Positions 27,315 to 36,083 of a DNA stretch of 64,000 bases are shown piece after piece. Position numbers and translations under genes: made by a program. The notes under the pieces are model-generated. The model did no database searches. It worked only from the letters and a program-made list of their open reading frames with translations, and was not told where the DNA came from. Position 1 is the stretch's first letter, and every line of letters starts with the position of its first letter. This DNA is from Propionicimonas sp. (GTDB taxonomy: Bacteria > Actinomycetota > Actinomycetes > Propionibacteriales > Propionibacteriaceae). The stretch is taken from contig VMSW01000010.1 of NCBI GenBank assembly GCA_013791955.1, forward strand, positions 62,001-126,000. The letters run 5' to 3'.

Positions 27315-28727
27315 ATGTCGGAGACTCCATCGCCGCAATCCCCCAGTCCGGATCTTCAGACCATCTGGGACTACGTCACCACACATTCTGATCCTTCCAC
27401 CCGTGGCTGGCTCTCCGGCATCAAGCCGGTAACCATGCACGACTCGCTGCTGATCGTTGCCGTGGCCAACGACTTCACTCGTGATCGGGTCGAGTCCAGG
27501 CTGCGCTCAGCTATCGAGACCCAACTCACCGAGTTCCTCGGCAACTCCACCCGGTTGGCAATCACTGTCGACTCCAGCCTTGATGATGAGTTGGCCCCCG
27601 AGCCCGAGCCCGAACCGGACGAGCCGCCGCTGCAACCGTTCCAACCGGTGGCCACCTCACCCAGCGCATCACGGGGCTCCCGCAGCTCTGCCGGGGATCG
27701 ACTCAATCCGAAGTACTCCTTCGAGTCCTTCGTTATCGGTAGTTCCAACCGCTTCGCCCACGCCGCCGCCGTCGCGGTAGCCGAGGCGCCGGGCAAGGCC
27801 TACAACCCGCTGATGATCTACGGCGATTCCGGACTGGGTAAGACCCACCTGCTGCACGCCGTGGGCCACTACATCCGCAACTACTACGACCGGGTGCGCG
27901 TCAAGTACGTCTCGACCGAAGAACTCACCAACGACTTCATCAACTCGATTTCGGAGAACCGCACCGCGGAGTTCCGCCGGCAGTACCGCGATATCGACGT
28001 GCTGCTGGTCGACGACATCCAGTTCCTGGAGTCGAAGATCCAGACCCAGGAAGAGTTTTTCCACACCTTCAACACCCTGCACACCGCGCAGAAGCAAATC
28101 GTGCTGACCTCTGATCGCCCGCCCAAGGCCCTGGAGGCGTTGGAACCGCGGCTGCGCAGCCGGTTCGAGTGGGGCCTGATGACCGACATCCAGCCTCCCG
28201 ACCTCGAGACCCGCATTGCCATCCTTCGTAAGAAGGCGGCTTCCGAGCGCCTCACCGCCGGTCCAGATGTCTTGGAGTTCATCGCCAGCCGGATCAAGAC
28301 CAATATCCGCGAGCTGGAGGGCGCCCTGATTCGCGTCACCGCGTTCGCCAGCCTGAATCGCCAGGAAGTCGACCTCTCGCTGGCCGAGATCGTGCTGCGG
28401 GATCTGATCCCTGAAGGCGGCGAAACCCAGATCTCCTCCACCGCGATCATGACCCATGTGGCCGACTACTTTGCCGTCACCGTGGACGAATTGTGTGGGC
28501 AGAGCCGCACCCATGTGTTGGTAACCGCTCGCCAAATCGCTATGTACCTGTGTCGTGAGCTCACTGATCTCTCGTTGCCCAAGATCGGCCAACTCTTCGG
28601 CGGCCGCGATCACACCACCGTCATGCACGCTGATCGCAAGATCCGTCAGCTCCTGCGCGAGCGTCGCAGCGTCTTCAACCAGGTCGCCGAGATCACCAGC
28701 CGCATCAAGCAGTCTCCGCTGCGCTGA
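27315..28727 (+). CDS. dnaA: Chromosomal replication initiator DnaA
   Basis: 470 residues, the standard length. Domain I is followed by an acidic/proline-rich linker ([10 protein letters not shown]), then the AAA+ domain with Walker [14 protein letters not shown] and Walker [12 protein letters not shown]. Domain IV carries the DnaA-box-binding signature [21 protein letters not shown] near the C-terminus. ATP-DnaA binds the boxes downstream and melts the origin. AAGGAG lies 12 bases before the ATG, a long but usable spacing. A DnaA box starts 2 bp after the stop. Confidence 0.98.
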   Translation: MSETPSPQSPSPDLQTIWDYVTTHSDPSTRGWLSGIKPVTMHDSLLIVAVANDFTRDRVESRLRSAIETQLTEFLGNSTRLAITVDSSLDDELAPEPEPEPDEPPLQPFQPVATSPSASRGSRSSAGDRLNPKYSFESFVIGSSNRFAHAAAVAVAEAPGKAYNPLMIYGDSGLGKTHLLHAVGHYIRNYYDRVRVKYVSTEELTNDFINSISENRTAEFRRQYRDIDVLLVDDIQFLESKIQTQEEFFHTFNTLHTAQKQIVLTSDRPPKALEALEPRLRSRFEWGLMTDIQPPDLETRIAILRKKAASERLTAGPDVLEFIASRIKTNIRELEGALIRVTAFASLNRQEVDLSLAEIVLRDLIPEGGETQISSTAIMTHVADYFAVTVDELCGQSRTHVLVTARQIAMYLCRELTDLSLPKIGQLFGGRDHTTVMHADRKIRQLLRERRSVFNQVAEITSRIKQSPLR

Positions 28728-29418
28728 GTTATCCACATTCGGTGGCCGCCGGGCACCTTTCGGCGGTCCCAAATCCGAGTCGCACCCGCCGAATCCAAGC
28801 CGTTGGTGACGAAAGAGCCACGCCTCGAGCGGGCCTCGATGGCCCTTGAACCGCCCAACTAGGCTAATTATCCCCAGCTTGGTCGTAGGTGTGCACGCTC
28901 CCACAGCTCCAAACCGCAGCCGCGGGTTGATCAAGCCTGAAGTCGAACAACTCGCTCTGACAAGGCGCAATGTTCCTACCTGCGACTCCTGCCTAGCCCA
29001 AACCCTCACGAGGGGGACCGGCCGTGTCCCCCCTTTGGGGGACGTTGTAAACAGGTGTGAATAACTCGGTGGATAACTTCTGGGTGCTGTGTGGGCTGAC
29101 TAGGGCTGGGATCGTCGTCCTCAAATCCTCCCCGTGTGATTCAGGGTTCTGCACAGCCGCCATCAACACCCCGACACGCCCTGTTGGTAGGCCGTTCACC
29201 AGTTGTCCACCGAATCCACAGGGGCTACTACCCCTATGAATTAGTTACATCTCAATAGGAGTCAAAGTCAGGGCTGTGCACATGGGGACACTCAGGTACT
29301 TCGCAGCATCGCAGGAGCCTCAGACACACCAGCTCACCTCAAACCCACGCTCGGCCTTCCACCACGCCTCAGCGTAGATATGATCAACCGACACCCGTGT
29401 TATTCCTAGGGAGCAACA
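28728..29418. other. oriC: Replication origin (oriC), dnaA-dnaN intergenic region
   Basis: A 691-bp gene-free gap between dnaA and dnaN, the usual actinobacterial oriC location. DnaA-box-like 9-mers: TTATCCACA at 28729-28737, TTATCCCCA at 28868-28876, TTATTCACA (reverse) at 29056-29064, TTATCCACC (reverse) at 29068-29076 and TTGTCCACC at 29203-29211. A G+C-rich hairpin, GGGGGAC with GTCCCCC, sits at 29012-29032, and a small AGGGG/CCCCT stem at 29220-29235. The most A+T-rich stretch, a possible unwinding element, is about 29234-29272. The bacterial origin sequence is inferred from position and boxes. Confidence 0.85.
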
Positions 29419-30576
29419 GTGAAGATCCGACTTGAGCGCGACGTCCTGGCCGAGGCTGTGCAGTGGGCCGCGCGCAGTCTGCCGACCCGCCCGAGCGTGC
29501 CGATCCTGGCTGGCCTGTTGGTCAAGGCTGTTGGCAATCAGGTGGTGATGAGCAGCTTCGACTACGAAACCTCCGCCCAGATCACCGTGCCGGCGCAGGT
29601 CTCTGACGAAGGTGTCGCCCTGGTCTCCGGACGATTGTTGGCTGACATCGCGCGGTCGCTGCCAAACAAGACCGTCGAGATCACCGCTGATGAGACGCGG
29701 ATGGAGTTGGTCTGCGGTACCGCGCGCTTCACCCTGCAGACGCTGCCGGTGGCCGATTACCCGTCGCTGCCGGAGATGCCTGAGGCGACCGGTGTCATTC
29801 CGAGCGAGGAGTTCGCCCGCGCGGTGTCCCAGGTCGTCGTGGCGGCCGGGCGGGATGAGCTACTGCCCGTCTTCACCGGTGTGCGGATGGAGATCGAAAA
29901 CAACACGCTGTCGCTGCTGGCCACCGACCGTTACCGGATGGCTTTGAAGGAACTCGATTGGAACCCGGGTGGCAACGCTGAAGGTGCCGCACTGGTGCCG
30001 GCCCGGGTGCTGGCCGAAACTGCAAAGTCGATGACTTCCGGTGAGAGCGTCACCCTCAGCTTGGCCAGCGCTGCCAGCGGCGACGGCCTGATCGGTTTCG
30101 AAGGTACCGGGGCGGCCGGGGTTCGACAGATCACCACCCGCCTACTCGACGGTGAGTTCCCGAAGGTGCGCCACCTCATGACCGTCCAGCCGTCGGTGAC
30201 CGTGCGAGCCAACACTGCTGACGTGATCGCTTCGGTGAAGCGCGTCGCCTTGGTGGCTGAACGCAACACTTCATTGCGGATGCTCATCGCGGACGGTTCG
30301 ATCACGCTTGAGGCTGCCACCGGCGATCAGGCCCAGGCCGTCGAAGCGCTGGAAGCCGAGGTGGTCGACGTCGCTGGCGGCGGGCTCGCGATGACTGCCG
30401 CGGGTTTCAACCCGCACTACCTCTCCGACGCGCTGGCCGCACTGGATGCGCCCTATGTCGAGTTCTCGTTCACCGCTCCAGGTAAGCCGTGTCTGCTGAT
30501 GGGCTTGTCTGAGATCGACGGCGAGCCGATGGGCGACTACCGCCACGTGATCATGCTGATGCGCCTGCCGGCCTGA
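29419..30576 (+). CDS. dnaN: DNA polymerase III beta sliding clamp
   Basis: 385 residues with the three-domain clamp pattern: MKIRLERDVLAEAVQWAARS at the N-terminus, RYRMALKELDW in the middle, and the C-terminal YRHVIMLMRLPA that forms part of the protein-binding groove. It is the processivity clamp of the replicative polymerase. It starts at GTG with AGGGAG six bases upstream. It follows oriC directly and is 55 bp from recF. Confidence 0.98.
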   Translation: MKIRLERDVLAEAVQWAARSLPTRPSVPILAGLLVKAVGNQVVMSSFDYETSAQITVPAQVSDEGVALVSGRLLADIARSLPNKTVEITADETRMELVCGTARFTLQTLPVADYPSLPEMPEATGVIPSEEFARAVSQVVVAAGRDELLPVFTGVRMEIENNTLSLLATDRYRMALKELDWNPGGNAEGAALVPARVLAETAKSMTSGESVTLSLASAASGDGLIGFEGTGAAGVRQITTRLLDGEFPKVRHLMTVQPSVTVRANTADVIASVKRVALVAERNTSLRMLIADGSITLEAATGDQAQAVEALEAEVVDVAGGGLAMTAAGFNPHYLSDALAALDAPYVEFSFTAPGKPCLLMGLSEIDGEPMGDYRHVIMLMRLPA

Positions 30577-30631
30577 CCGGCAAGCGGTTGAGTTTGTCCA
30601 GACCGAGGCGACCTGACCGGCAGCCGCCAAG

Positions 30632-31768
30632 ATGTTCGTAACCCACCTGAGCCTGGCCGATTTTCGCTCCTACGAGCTGGTTGAGGTGCCGCTGACCGCT
30701 GGCGTGACGGTCTTCACCGGCGCCAATGGTCAGGGTAAAACCAATCTGGTGGAGGCGGTGGAGTTTCTGGCCACTCTGGGTTCGCATCGGGTGGCCAGCG
30801 AAGCACCGCTGGTCAGAGCTGGTGCGGAGCGGGCCTTGGTGCGGGCCCGGGTGCAGGCCGGGCTGGACGATGAGCGCAGTCTGTTGTTGGAAATTGAAAT
30901 CGTGGCCGGCCGAGCAAATCGGGCCAGTCTGAATCGCTCCCCGCTGCGCCGGGCTCGCGACCTGCTGGGTGCCTTACGGGTGGTGTTGTTTTCCCCCGAA
31001 GATCTGGCGATCGTCAAGGGTGACCCCAGTGAGCGCCGCCGGTTCATCGACGAACTCACGACCGCTCGGTGGCCGCGGCTGGCTGGAGTGCGGGCCGACT
31101 ACGACCGGGTTCTTCGCCAGCGTTCCACCCTGTTGAAGTCACTTTCGGGACGATCTGGTCGGTCAGTGGGCCCCGAAGCCGCCGCCACATTGGACGTATG
31201 GGACGGCCAACTGGCAACCCTCGGCGCAGAGTTGGTGGCCGCCCGCCTGGTTACCCTTGATGAGCTGCAGCCGCTACTGGCCAGCGCCTACGCCGACATC
31301 GCGCCGACCAACAATGTGGCGGCCGCGGTCTACAAGTCGTCCTCAGCGGTGACTGCACAGGCTTCGGTCGCTGAGCTCACCACGGTGCTCAGTGACCGGA
31401 TGGCGCAGCGTCGCCCAGAAGAGATCGCCCGCGGTCAGTGCTTAGTGGGTCCGCATCGCGATGACCTCACCTTGAATCTCGGTGAGCTTCCGGCCAAGGG
31501 CTACGCCTCCCACGGCGAATCGTGGTCGTACGCACTGGCCCTGCGGCTGGCCGCCTTTGGCTTGTTGCGCGCCGACGGGGTGGAGCCGGTGTTGATCCTG
31601 GATGACGTCTTCGCTGAGCTGGACGAAGACCGCCGCCGGCGCCTGGCGGAGCGGGTGGCCGGAGCCGAGCAGGTGCTGATTACTGCTGCGGTGGCCGCAG
31701 ACGTCCCGGACGTGCTGAGTGGGCGCCGCTTCACGGTGCAATCGGCCCACGTCGAGCCGGTTGAGTAG
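30632..31768 (+). CDS. recF: DNA replication and repair protein RecF
   Basis: 378 residues, SMC-like ATPase. Walker A is [14 protein letters not shown], and the C-terminal signature and Walker B region appear as [15 protein letters not shown] and [13 protein letters not shown]. RecF loads RecA at single-strand gaps together with RecO/RecR. The Shine-Dalgarno is poor. A bidirectional hairpin terminator follows between recF and the convergent secreted-protein gene. Confidence 0.97.
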   Translation: MFVTHLSLADFRSYELVEVPLTAGVTVFTGANGQGKTNLVEAVEFLATLGSHRVASEAPLVRAGAERALVRARVQAGLDDERSLLLEIEIVAGRANRASLNRSPLRRARDLLGALRVVLFSPEDLAIVKGDPSERRRFIDELTTARWPRLAGVRADYDRVLRQRSTLLKSLSGRSGRSVGPEAAATLDVWDGQLATLGAELVAARLVTLDELQPLLASAYADIAPTNNVAAAVYKSSSAVTAQASVAELTTVLSDRMAQRRPEEIARGQCLVGPHRDDLTLNLGELPAKGYASHGESWSYALALRLAAFGLLRADGVEPVLILDDVFAELDEDRRRRLAERVAGAEQVLITAAVAADVPDVLSGRRFTVQSAHVEPVE

Positions 31769-31777
31769 ACATGCGTT

Positions 31778-31802
31778 GGCCCGCCCAACCAGTGGGCGGG
31801 CC
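31778..31802. terminator. Bidirectional hairpin terminator between recF and convergent gene
   Basis: A perfect 9-bp G+C stem (GGCCCGCCC with GGGCGGGCC) with a 7-nt loop, placed midway between the two converging stop codons at 31768 and 31818. Confidence 0.7.
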
Positions 31803-31817
31803 TCGGCAACCCTGCGA

Positions 31818-32696
31818 CTAGGACGAGGGCGTCACCAAGAAATACTTGGAGAAGCGGACTCTGGTGGTGTAGCCGGCCTTACTTCCGGTGACCCGTACTC
31901 GGATCTTCTTGTTCACATAGGAGGCGGGAATGTCGAAGGTGGCGCTGGTGGCCCCCTTGACCTTCTTGGTTCCCAGATACCACTGGTACTTCAACGTCGT
32001 CGGCACCGGGTTCCAGGTTCCGGGCGCTGCAGTGGCCGTCCAAACGTCCCGGGAGATCTTTGGGCGAACACTGTCGAACAGCCCAGCCTTGATCTTGGCG
32101 GTCGGCTTGGACGTCCGACTCACTGAGCTGTAGCCGACGAAGAAGGCGGTGACTTTCACCTTGAGGCGCTTGCCTCGATCAGCGGCGACCGGGGTGTAGT
32201 CGATGTCGTTGGCTTCGGAGATGGCCGTGCCGTTGCGGTACCACTGGTAGGTGTGGAACAGCGGCGCTGGCACCCAGGTGCCGACCTTGGCGACCAGAGT
32301 CTTGCCGACCCGCCTGGTGCCGGTGATGGTGAGCGTCGCCTTGCTCACTCCGGTGCAGTCTTGCGGCACGGTGAGCGTCTGGGTGATACCGGTGCCGCTC
32401 TCGTGCCCGGCCAGGTAAGCCACCACGTAGAGAGTCGATCGGATGGTGGCGATGGTGCCAACCTCGTACTGGTCCACCAGTACGGCCCCATCAGCGGCCA
32501 ACAGGTCGGAGGTGACCGCCTCTGAGCCGTAGTAGATGGCGAGTTTCTCGGCGTCATCAGAGATGACGGTTACTCGGCCGCAGGACACCGAATACTCGAC
32601 GTCGAAGACTCGGGCAGCCTGCGCCGGGCTGATCGGAAGTGCCAAGGCAATGGCGGTAGCCGTCGCCAAGGCGCCAAAAGTTCGCAGCAATCCCAT
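31818..32696 (-). CDS. Secreted protein with Ig-like repeat domains
   Basis: 292 residues from the ATG at 32696, with a GAGGAGG about 13 bases upstream; a longer frame with a GTG 12 codons earlier is less likely. A Sec signal peptide runs to PISPAQAAR (about residue 28). The mature protein has two related beta-sandwich repeats marked by TYQWYRNGTAI and KYQWYLGTKKV, each followed by a KRLKVKVTA or KKIRVRVTG strand, a pattern common in actinobacterial surface proteins. There is no LPXTG or membrane anchor, so it is probably released. Function unknown. It lies between recF and dciA, where mycobacteria have no such gene. Confidence 0.75.
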   Translation of the reverse strand: MGLLRTFGALATATAIALALPISPAQAARVFDVEYSVSCGRVTVISDDAEKLAIYYGSEAVTSDLLAADGAVLVDQYEVGTIATIRSTLYVVAYLAGHESGTGITQTLTVPQDCTGVSKATLTITGTRRVGKTLVAKVGTWVPAPLFHTYQWYRNGTAISEANDIDYTPVAADRGKRLKVKVTAFFVGYSSVSRTSKPTAKIKAGLFDSVRPKISRDVWTATAAPGTWNPVPTTLKYQWYLGTKKVKGATSATFDIPASYVNKKIRVRVTGSKAGYTTRVRFSKYFLVTPSS

Positions 32697-32817
32697 GATC
32701 TTCGTTGACCTCCTCGTGGTGGCGAATGCCACTCGACTCCAATCGAATCACCAGCTGAGCGTCCTGAGCGGCAAATCCAGCGGTGATCCGCACCCCGGTC
32801 TCTGCGAAGATGACCCA

Positions 32818-33288
32818 GTGAGTGATTCGCCCGAACACGATTCGCGCGGGCTGGAGCTGGCAAAACAGATCGCCCGCGCGGCGCGCGGAGCTGCGCCCAA
32901 GCCGAAGCGCGTCCGCAAGACCCAGCCGCGCACGGATGGGCCGACTCCGATCGGCGAACTGCTGGGTGAGGTGGCTGATGCCCAGGGTTGGACGAAGGAC
33001 CTCAACGTCCATCAACTACTCAGCCGCTGGCCGGCTCTGGTCGGGCCGGTGAATGCGATTCATTGCGAGCCGGAGCATTTTGCCGATGGCGTGCTCACGG
33101 TGCGGGCGGAATCCTCCACGTGGGCAGCGTCCTTGCGAACTATGGCCCCCCAACTGGTGGCCGTTCTCAATGAGGACCTCGGGCAGGGCTCAGTCACCAA
33201 GGTTGTGGTAATCGGACCGCAGGCACCTAGCTGGAAGAAGGGCCGTCGCTCGGTGCCCGGACGTGGCCCGCGCGACACTTACGGCTGA
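32818..33288 (+). CDS. dciA: DUF721 protein, DciA-type replicative-helicase loader
   Basis: 156 residues from the GTG at 32818. The frame is open further upstream, but that part runs through the divergent gene's signal-peptide region. The N-terminal third is basic and disordered-looking (KPKRVRKTQPR). The DUF721 core is visible as LNVHQLLSRWPALVGPVNAIH and the LTVRAESSTWAASLRTMAPQL stretch. DUF721 proteins between recF and gyrB (Rv0004 in M. tuberculosis) are DciA, which operates on the DnaB helicase in bacteria lacking DnaC. The stop abuts the stop of a small convergent gene. Confidence 0.85.
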   Translation: MSDSPEHDSRGLELAKQIARAARGAAPKPKRVRKTQPRTDGPTPIGELLGEVADAQGWTKDLNVHQLLSRWPALVGPVNAIHCEPEHFADGVLTVRAESSTWAASLRTMAPQLVAVLNEDLGQGSVTKVVVIGPQAPSWKKGRRSVPGRGPRDTYG

Positions 33289-33474
33289 TCAGAAGTTGCG
33301 CACCCAACTCAGCAGGATGGGCAGCCCAACGGTGAAGGTGAACACGATCCCAGCGGTGGCCAAGAACGAAACCACCAATTGAACCTCGGGGCGACCGACC
33401 GCGGGCGCGAAGTTCTCAGGCTTCGCCGGCGGTTGTGAGCGAGGTTTACGCGCCTCCGGGGGCGGATCCTCCAT
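33289..33474 (-). CDS. Small single-pass membrane protein, unknown
   Basis: 61 residues: a Pro-rich, charged N-terminal half (MEDPPPEARKPRSQPPAKPE) and a single transmembrane span of about 22 residues (QLVVSFLATAGIVFTFTVGL) near the C-terminus, ending in SWVRNF. The frame could extend upstream, but the proposed ATG best fits its size. Its stop directly abuts the dciA stop. I do not recognise a family. The strong hydrophobic segment in a clean short frame argues it is real, though expression evidence is lacking. Confidence 0.5.
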   Translation of the reverse strand: MEDPPPEARKPRSQPPAKPENFAPAVGRPEVQLVVSFLATAGIVFTFTVGLPILLSWVRNF

Positions 33475-33975
33475 GGCACGGCGAGCCACCGGCGCCGCGC
33501 TCCGGGAACCAGGTCTTGCTTTGATCCCTCGGATCGGCGTAGATGTCGTCACGGAACTAGATATTAGGGAAAGTAAGTATTGCCGCGCAGTCACCCAAAA
33601 GGGGTCAATATCTAACCAACTTTGCGTATCAGAAAAGGAGTTCCGGTGTCGGCGTCTGGCCGGTGATGCTCCTACTGGGGCGGCGAAAGCGGTGTATCGG
33701 GTCCATGGTGGGGGTGGGCCCACCAGCGACCCGGGGTCGGTCGCCGCAGTCAGGCCAACCGCGGCCATTTGGCGCTCTAACGGCCCAGGATGCGTATCCG
33801 TACCTGCGCTCACCCCTATTAGTGGCTCGGCAGCGGCTCCACGGCCCGCCTACGGGCGTTTTCAGGTCTCATCTGCCCAAGAAACTGCGGGCGATCAGGT
33901 AAGCTAACGCTGTTTCTGCTTGAGCCGCCGAGTCCAAGATGTCGGTGGCCATTCTTACGTCCGAGGGGATACCAC
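33475..33975. other. dciA-gyrB intergenic region
   Basis: About 500 bp with no convincing gene. A locally A+T-rich stretch (about 33550-33640) contains 8-bp inverted arms TAGATATT at 33558-33565 and AATATCTA at 33607-33614. An AAGGAG followed five bases later by a six-codon GTG-TGA frame occurs at about 33634-33665 and could be a leader peptide, but this is speculative. The gyrB promoter should lie here; TAAGCT at about 33900-33905 is a possible -10. Confidence 0.4.
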
Positions 33976-35991
33976 GTGAGCGAAGATCCCGGCCTCACCT
34001 TGTCCGCCGCTGAAGCAGCCCATGTTGCCGAAGGCAACTACGACGCCTCTGCCATCACCGTGCTGGAGGGCCTGGACGCTGTTCGTAAGCGGCCGGGTAT
34101 GTACATCGGCTCCACCGGTGAACGCGGTCTGCACCACCTGGTCTACGAGGTGGTCGACAACGCGGTAGATGAGGCGCTGGCCGGTTACTGCGATGCGATC
34201 CTGGTGGAGTTGCTCGACCAGGGTGGTATTCGGGTGGTCGACAACGGCCGCGGGATCCCGGTCAAGGAGCACCCCAAGGAGAAAATCTCCGCGCTGACCG
34301 TGGCTCTGACGATGCTGCATGCTGGCGGCAAGTTCGGCGACGGTGGCTACAAGGTTTCCGGCGGTCTGCATGGCGTGGGCGTTTCGGTGGTGAACGCGCT
34401 TTCGGATTCCCTCACTGTGGACGTCAAACGGGACGGCTACCACTGGCGCCAGTCGTTCAACCTCGGTGACCCGATTGAGCCCCTGCAGCAGCTTGAGCCA
34501 GCCCAAGACACCGGCACCACGGTTACCTTCTTTGCCAGCCCGACGATCTTCGAGACCACCAACTACTCCTATGACACCTTGGTGACTCGCTTCCGGGAGA
34601 TGGCCTTCCTGAACAAGGGCCTCAAGATCACCATCGCTGATCGGCGCGCCATCTCAGAGGATCCCGACGATGAGGACGCCGAAGTCGCCGCTCAGCGCGA
34701 GCAGACCTTCCAGTACGCCGATGGCCTGATCGACTATGTGAAGTACCTGACCGGTAGCAAGGAGATCATCAACTCCACCGTGGTCGCCATCGATGCGTCC
34801 GCTCCCGATCAGCACATGAGCCTCGAAGTGGCGATGCAGTGGAACACCTCGTTCAACGAGAGCGTCCACACCTTCGCCAACACGATCAACACCCATGAGG
34901 GTGGCACCCATGAAGAAGGCTTCCGCGCTGCGCTGACCAACACGGTCAACAAGTGGGGCGAGACCTGGGGCATGATCAAAAAGAAGGAAGACCGGGTCTC
35001 TGGCGATGACATTCGCGAGGGTCTGACCGCGATCATTTCGGTGAAGCTGGCCGAGCCGCAGTTCGAGGGTCAGACCAAGACCAAGCTGGGCAATACCGAG
35101 GCCCGCTCCTTCGTGCAGAAGGTGGTCAACGACCTGCTCGGTGATTGGTTCGAGAAGTACCCGGCCGAGGGCAAGGACATCGTCCGTAAGAGCCAGGCCG
35201 CTGCGACTGCTCGGCTGGCCGCTCGCAAAGCCCGCGATATGGCGCGCAGCCGCAAGGGTCTGCTCAACAAGGGTCAGTACGGCAAGCTGTCGGACTGTTC
35301 CTCAACTGAGCCCAGTGAGTGCGAAGTGTTCGTGGTCGAGGGTGATTCGGCCGGTGGCTCGGCCAAGGGTGGCCGCGATCCCCGCACCCAGGCGATCCTG
35401 CCGATCCGCGGCAAGATCATCAACGTCGAAAAGGCCCGGCTCGACCGGATCCTGCAGAACAAAGAGGTCGAGGCGATCTTCAACACCCTCGGCACCGGCG
35501 TCCAGGACGACTTCGACGTCGACAAGTTGCGCTACCACAAGATCGTGCTGATGGCCGATGCTGACGTCGACGGTGCCCACATTCGCACGCTGCTGCTGAC
35601 CTTGTTGTTCCGCTTCATGAAGCCGCTGATCAATGGCGGTTTCGTCTATTTGGCCCAGCCGCCGCTGTTCCGGTTGCGGTGGAGCAACGCCCCCCACGAG
35701 CTGGCCTACTCCGATACCGAGCGCGATTCGATGCGCGACGCGGGCATGGCTGCCGGCAAGAAGCTGCCGCAGGTGAACCCGATCCAGCGTTACAAGGGTC
35801 TTGGTGAGATGGATGCCGGTGACTTGTGGGACACCACGATGGATCCGGATAAGCGGGCGTTGTTGCAGGTGACCTTGGAGGACGCCGCGGCTGCCGACCA
35901 GACCTTCACCATCTTGATGGGTGAGGACGTCGAACAGCGCCGAGCCTTCATTCAGCGCAATGCCAAGGACGTCCGCTTCCTCGATATCTAG
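33976..35991 (+). CDS. gyrB: DNA gyrase subunit B
   Basis: 671 residues. The GHKL ATPase domain has [13 protein letters not shown] and DNGRGIPV, and the Toprim domain has the metal-binding [14 protein letters not shown] plus the later DADVDGAHI. The C-terminus carries the [10 protein letters not shown] motif. It lacks the extra Gram-negative insert, as expected. With GyrA it forms the A2B2 topoisomerase introducing negative supercoils. It starts at GTG with GAGGGG seven bases upstream. gyrA follows after 92 bp that contain two palindromic repeats. Confidence 0.98.
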   Translation: MSEDPGLTLSAAEAAHVAEGNYDASAITVLEGLDAVRKRPGMYIGSTGERGLHHLVYEVVDNAVDEALAGYCDAILVELLDQGGIRVVDNGRGIPVKEHPKEKISALTVALTMLHAGGKFGDGGYKVSGGLHGVGVSVVNALSDSLTVDVKRDGYHWRQSFNLGDPIEPLQQLEPAQDTGTTVTFFASPTIFETTNYSYDTLVTRFREMAFLNKGLKITIADRRAISEDPDDEDAEVAAQREQTFQYADGLIDYVKYLTGSKEIINSTVVAIDASAPDQHMSLEVAMQWNTSFNESVHTFANTINTHEGGTHEEGFRAALTNTVNKWGETWGMIKKKEDRVSGDDIREGLTAIISVKLAEPQFEGQTKTKLGNTEARSFVQKVVNDLLGDWFEKYPAEGKDIVRKSQAAATARLAARKARDMARSRKGLLNKGQYGKLSDCSSTEPSECEVFVVEGDSAGGSAKGGRDPRTQAILPIRGKIINVEKARLDRILQNKEVEAIFNTLGTGVQDDFDVDKLRYHKIVLMADADVDGAHIRTLLLTLLFRFMKPLINGGFVYLAQPPLFRLRWSNAPHELAYSDTERDSMRDAGMAAGKKLPQVNPIQRYKGLGEMDAGDLWDTTMDPDKRALLQVTLEDAAAADQTFTILMGEDVEQRRAFIQRNAKDVRFLDI

Positions 35992-36009
35992 GACATCCCA
36001 CTTCCAACA

Positions 36010-36062
36010 CCCTTCGACGAGCTCAGGGAACTGAGCCACAGACACCCTCGACAAGCTCAGGG
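36010..36062. repeat. Two CCCTTCGACAAGCTCAGGG-type palindromes between gyrB and gyrA
   Basis: CCCTTCGACGAGCTCAGGG at 36010-36028 and CCCTCGACAAGCTCAGGG at 36045-36062 (one base short) are in the same orientation, each followed by AACTGAGCCA. They fill most of the gap and end just before the gyrA ribosome-binding site. They are members of the family seen at 21759-21947 and 39635-39653, in inverted orientation to most of those copies. Confidence 0.85.
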
Positions 36063-36083
36063 AACTGAGCCAAGGAGAACCAA

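Noticed and set aside
27669..29009. A 446-codon frame opposite dnaA and oriC
   Set aside because: Antisense to dnaA and running through the origin; no family features. High-G+C codon bias commonly opens such frames.
33473..33907. Open frames in the dciA-gyrB gap (up to 144 codons)
   Set aside because: Composition is unlike neighbouring proteins, no domain is seen, and the likely gyrB promoter lies within them.
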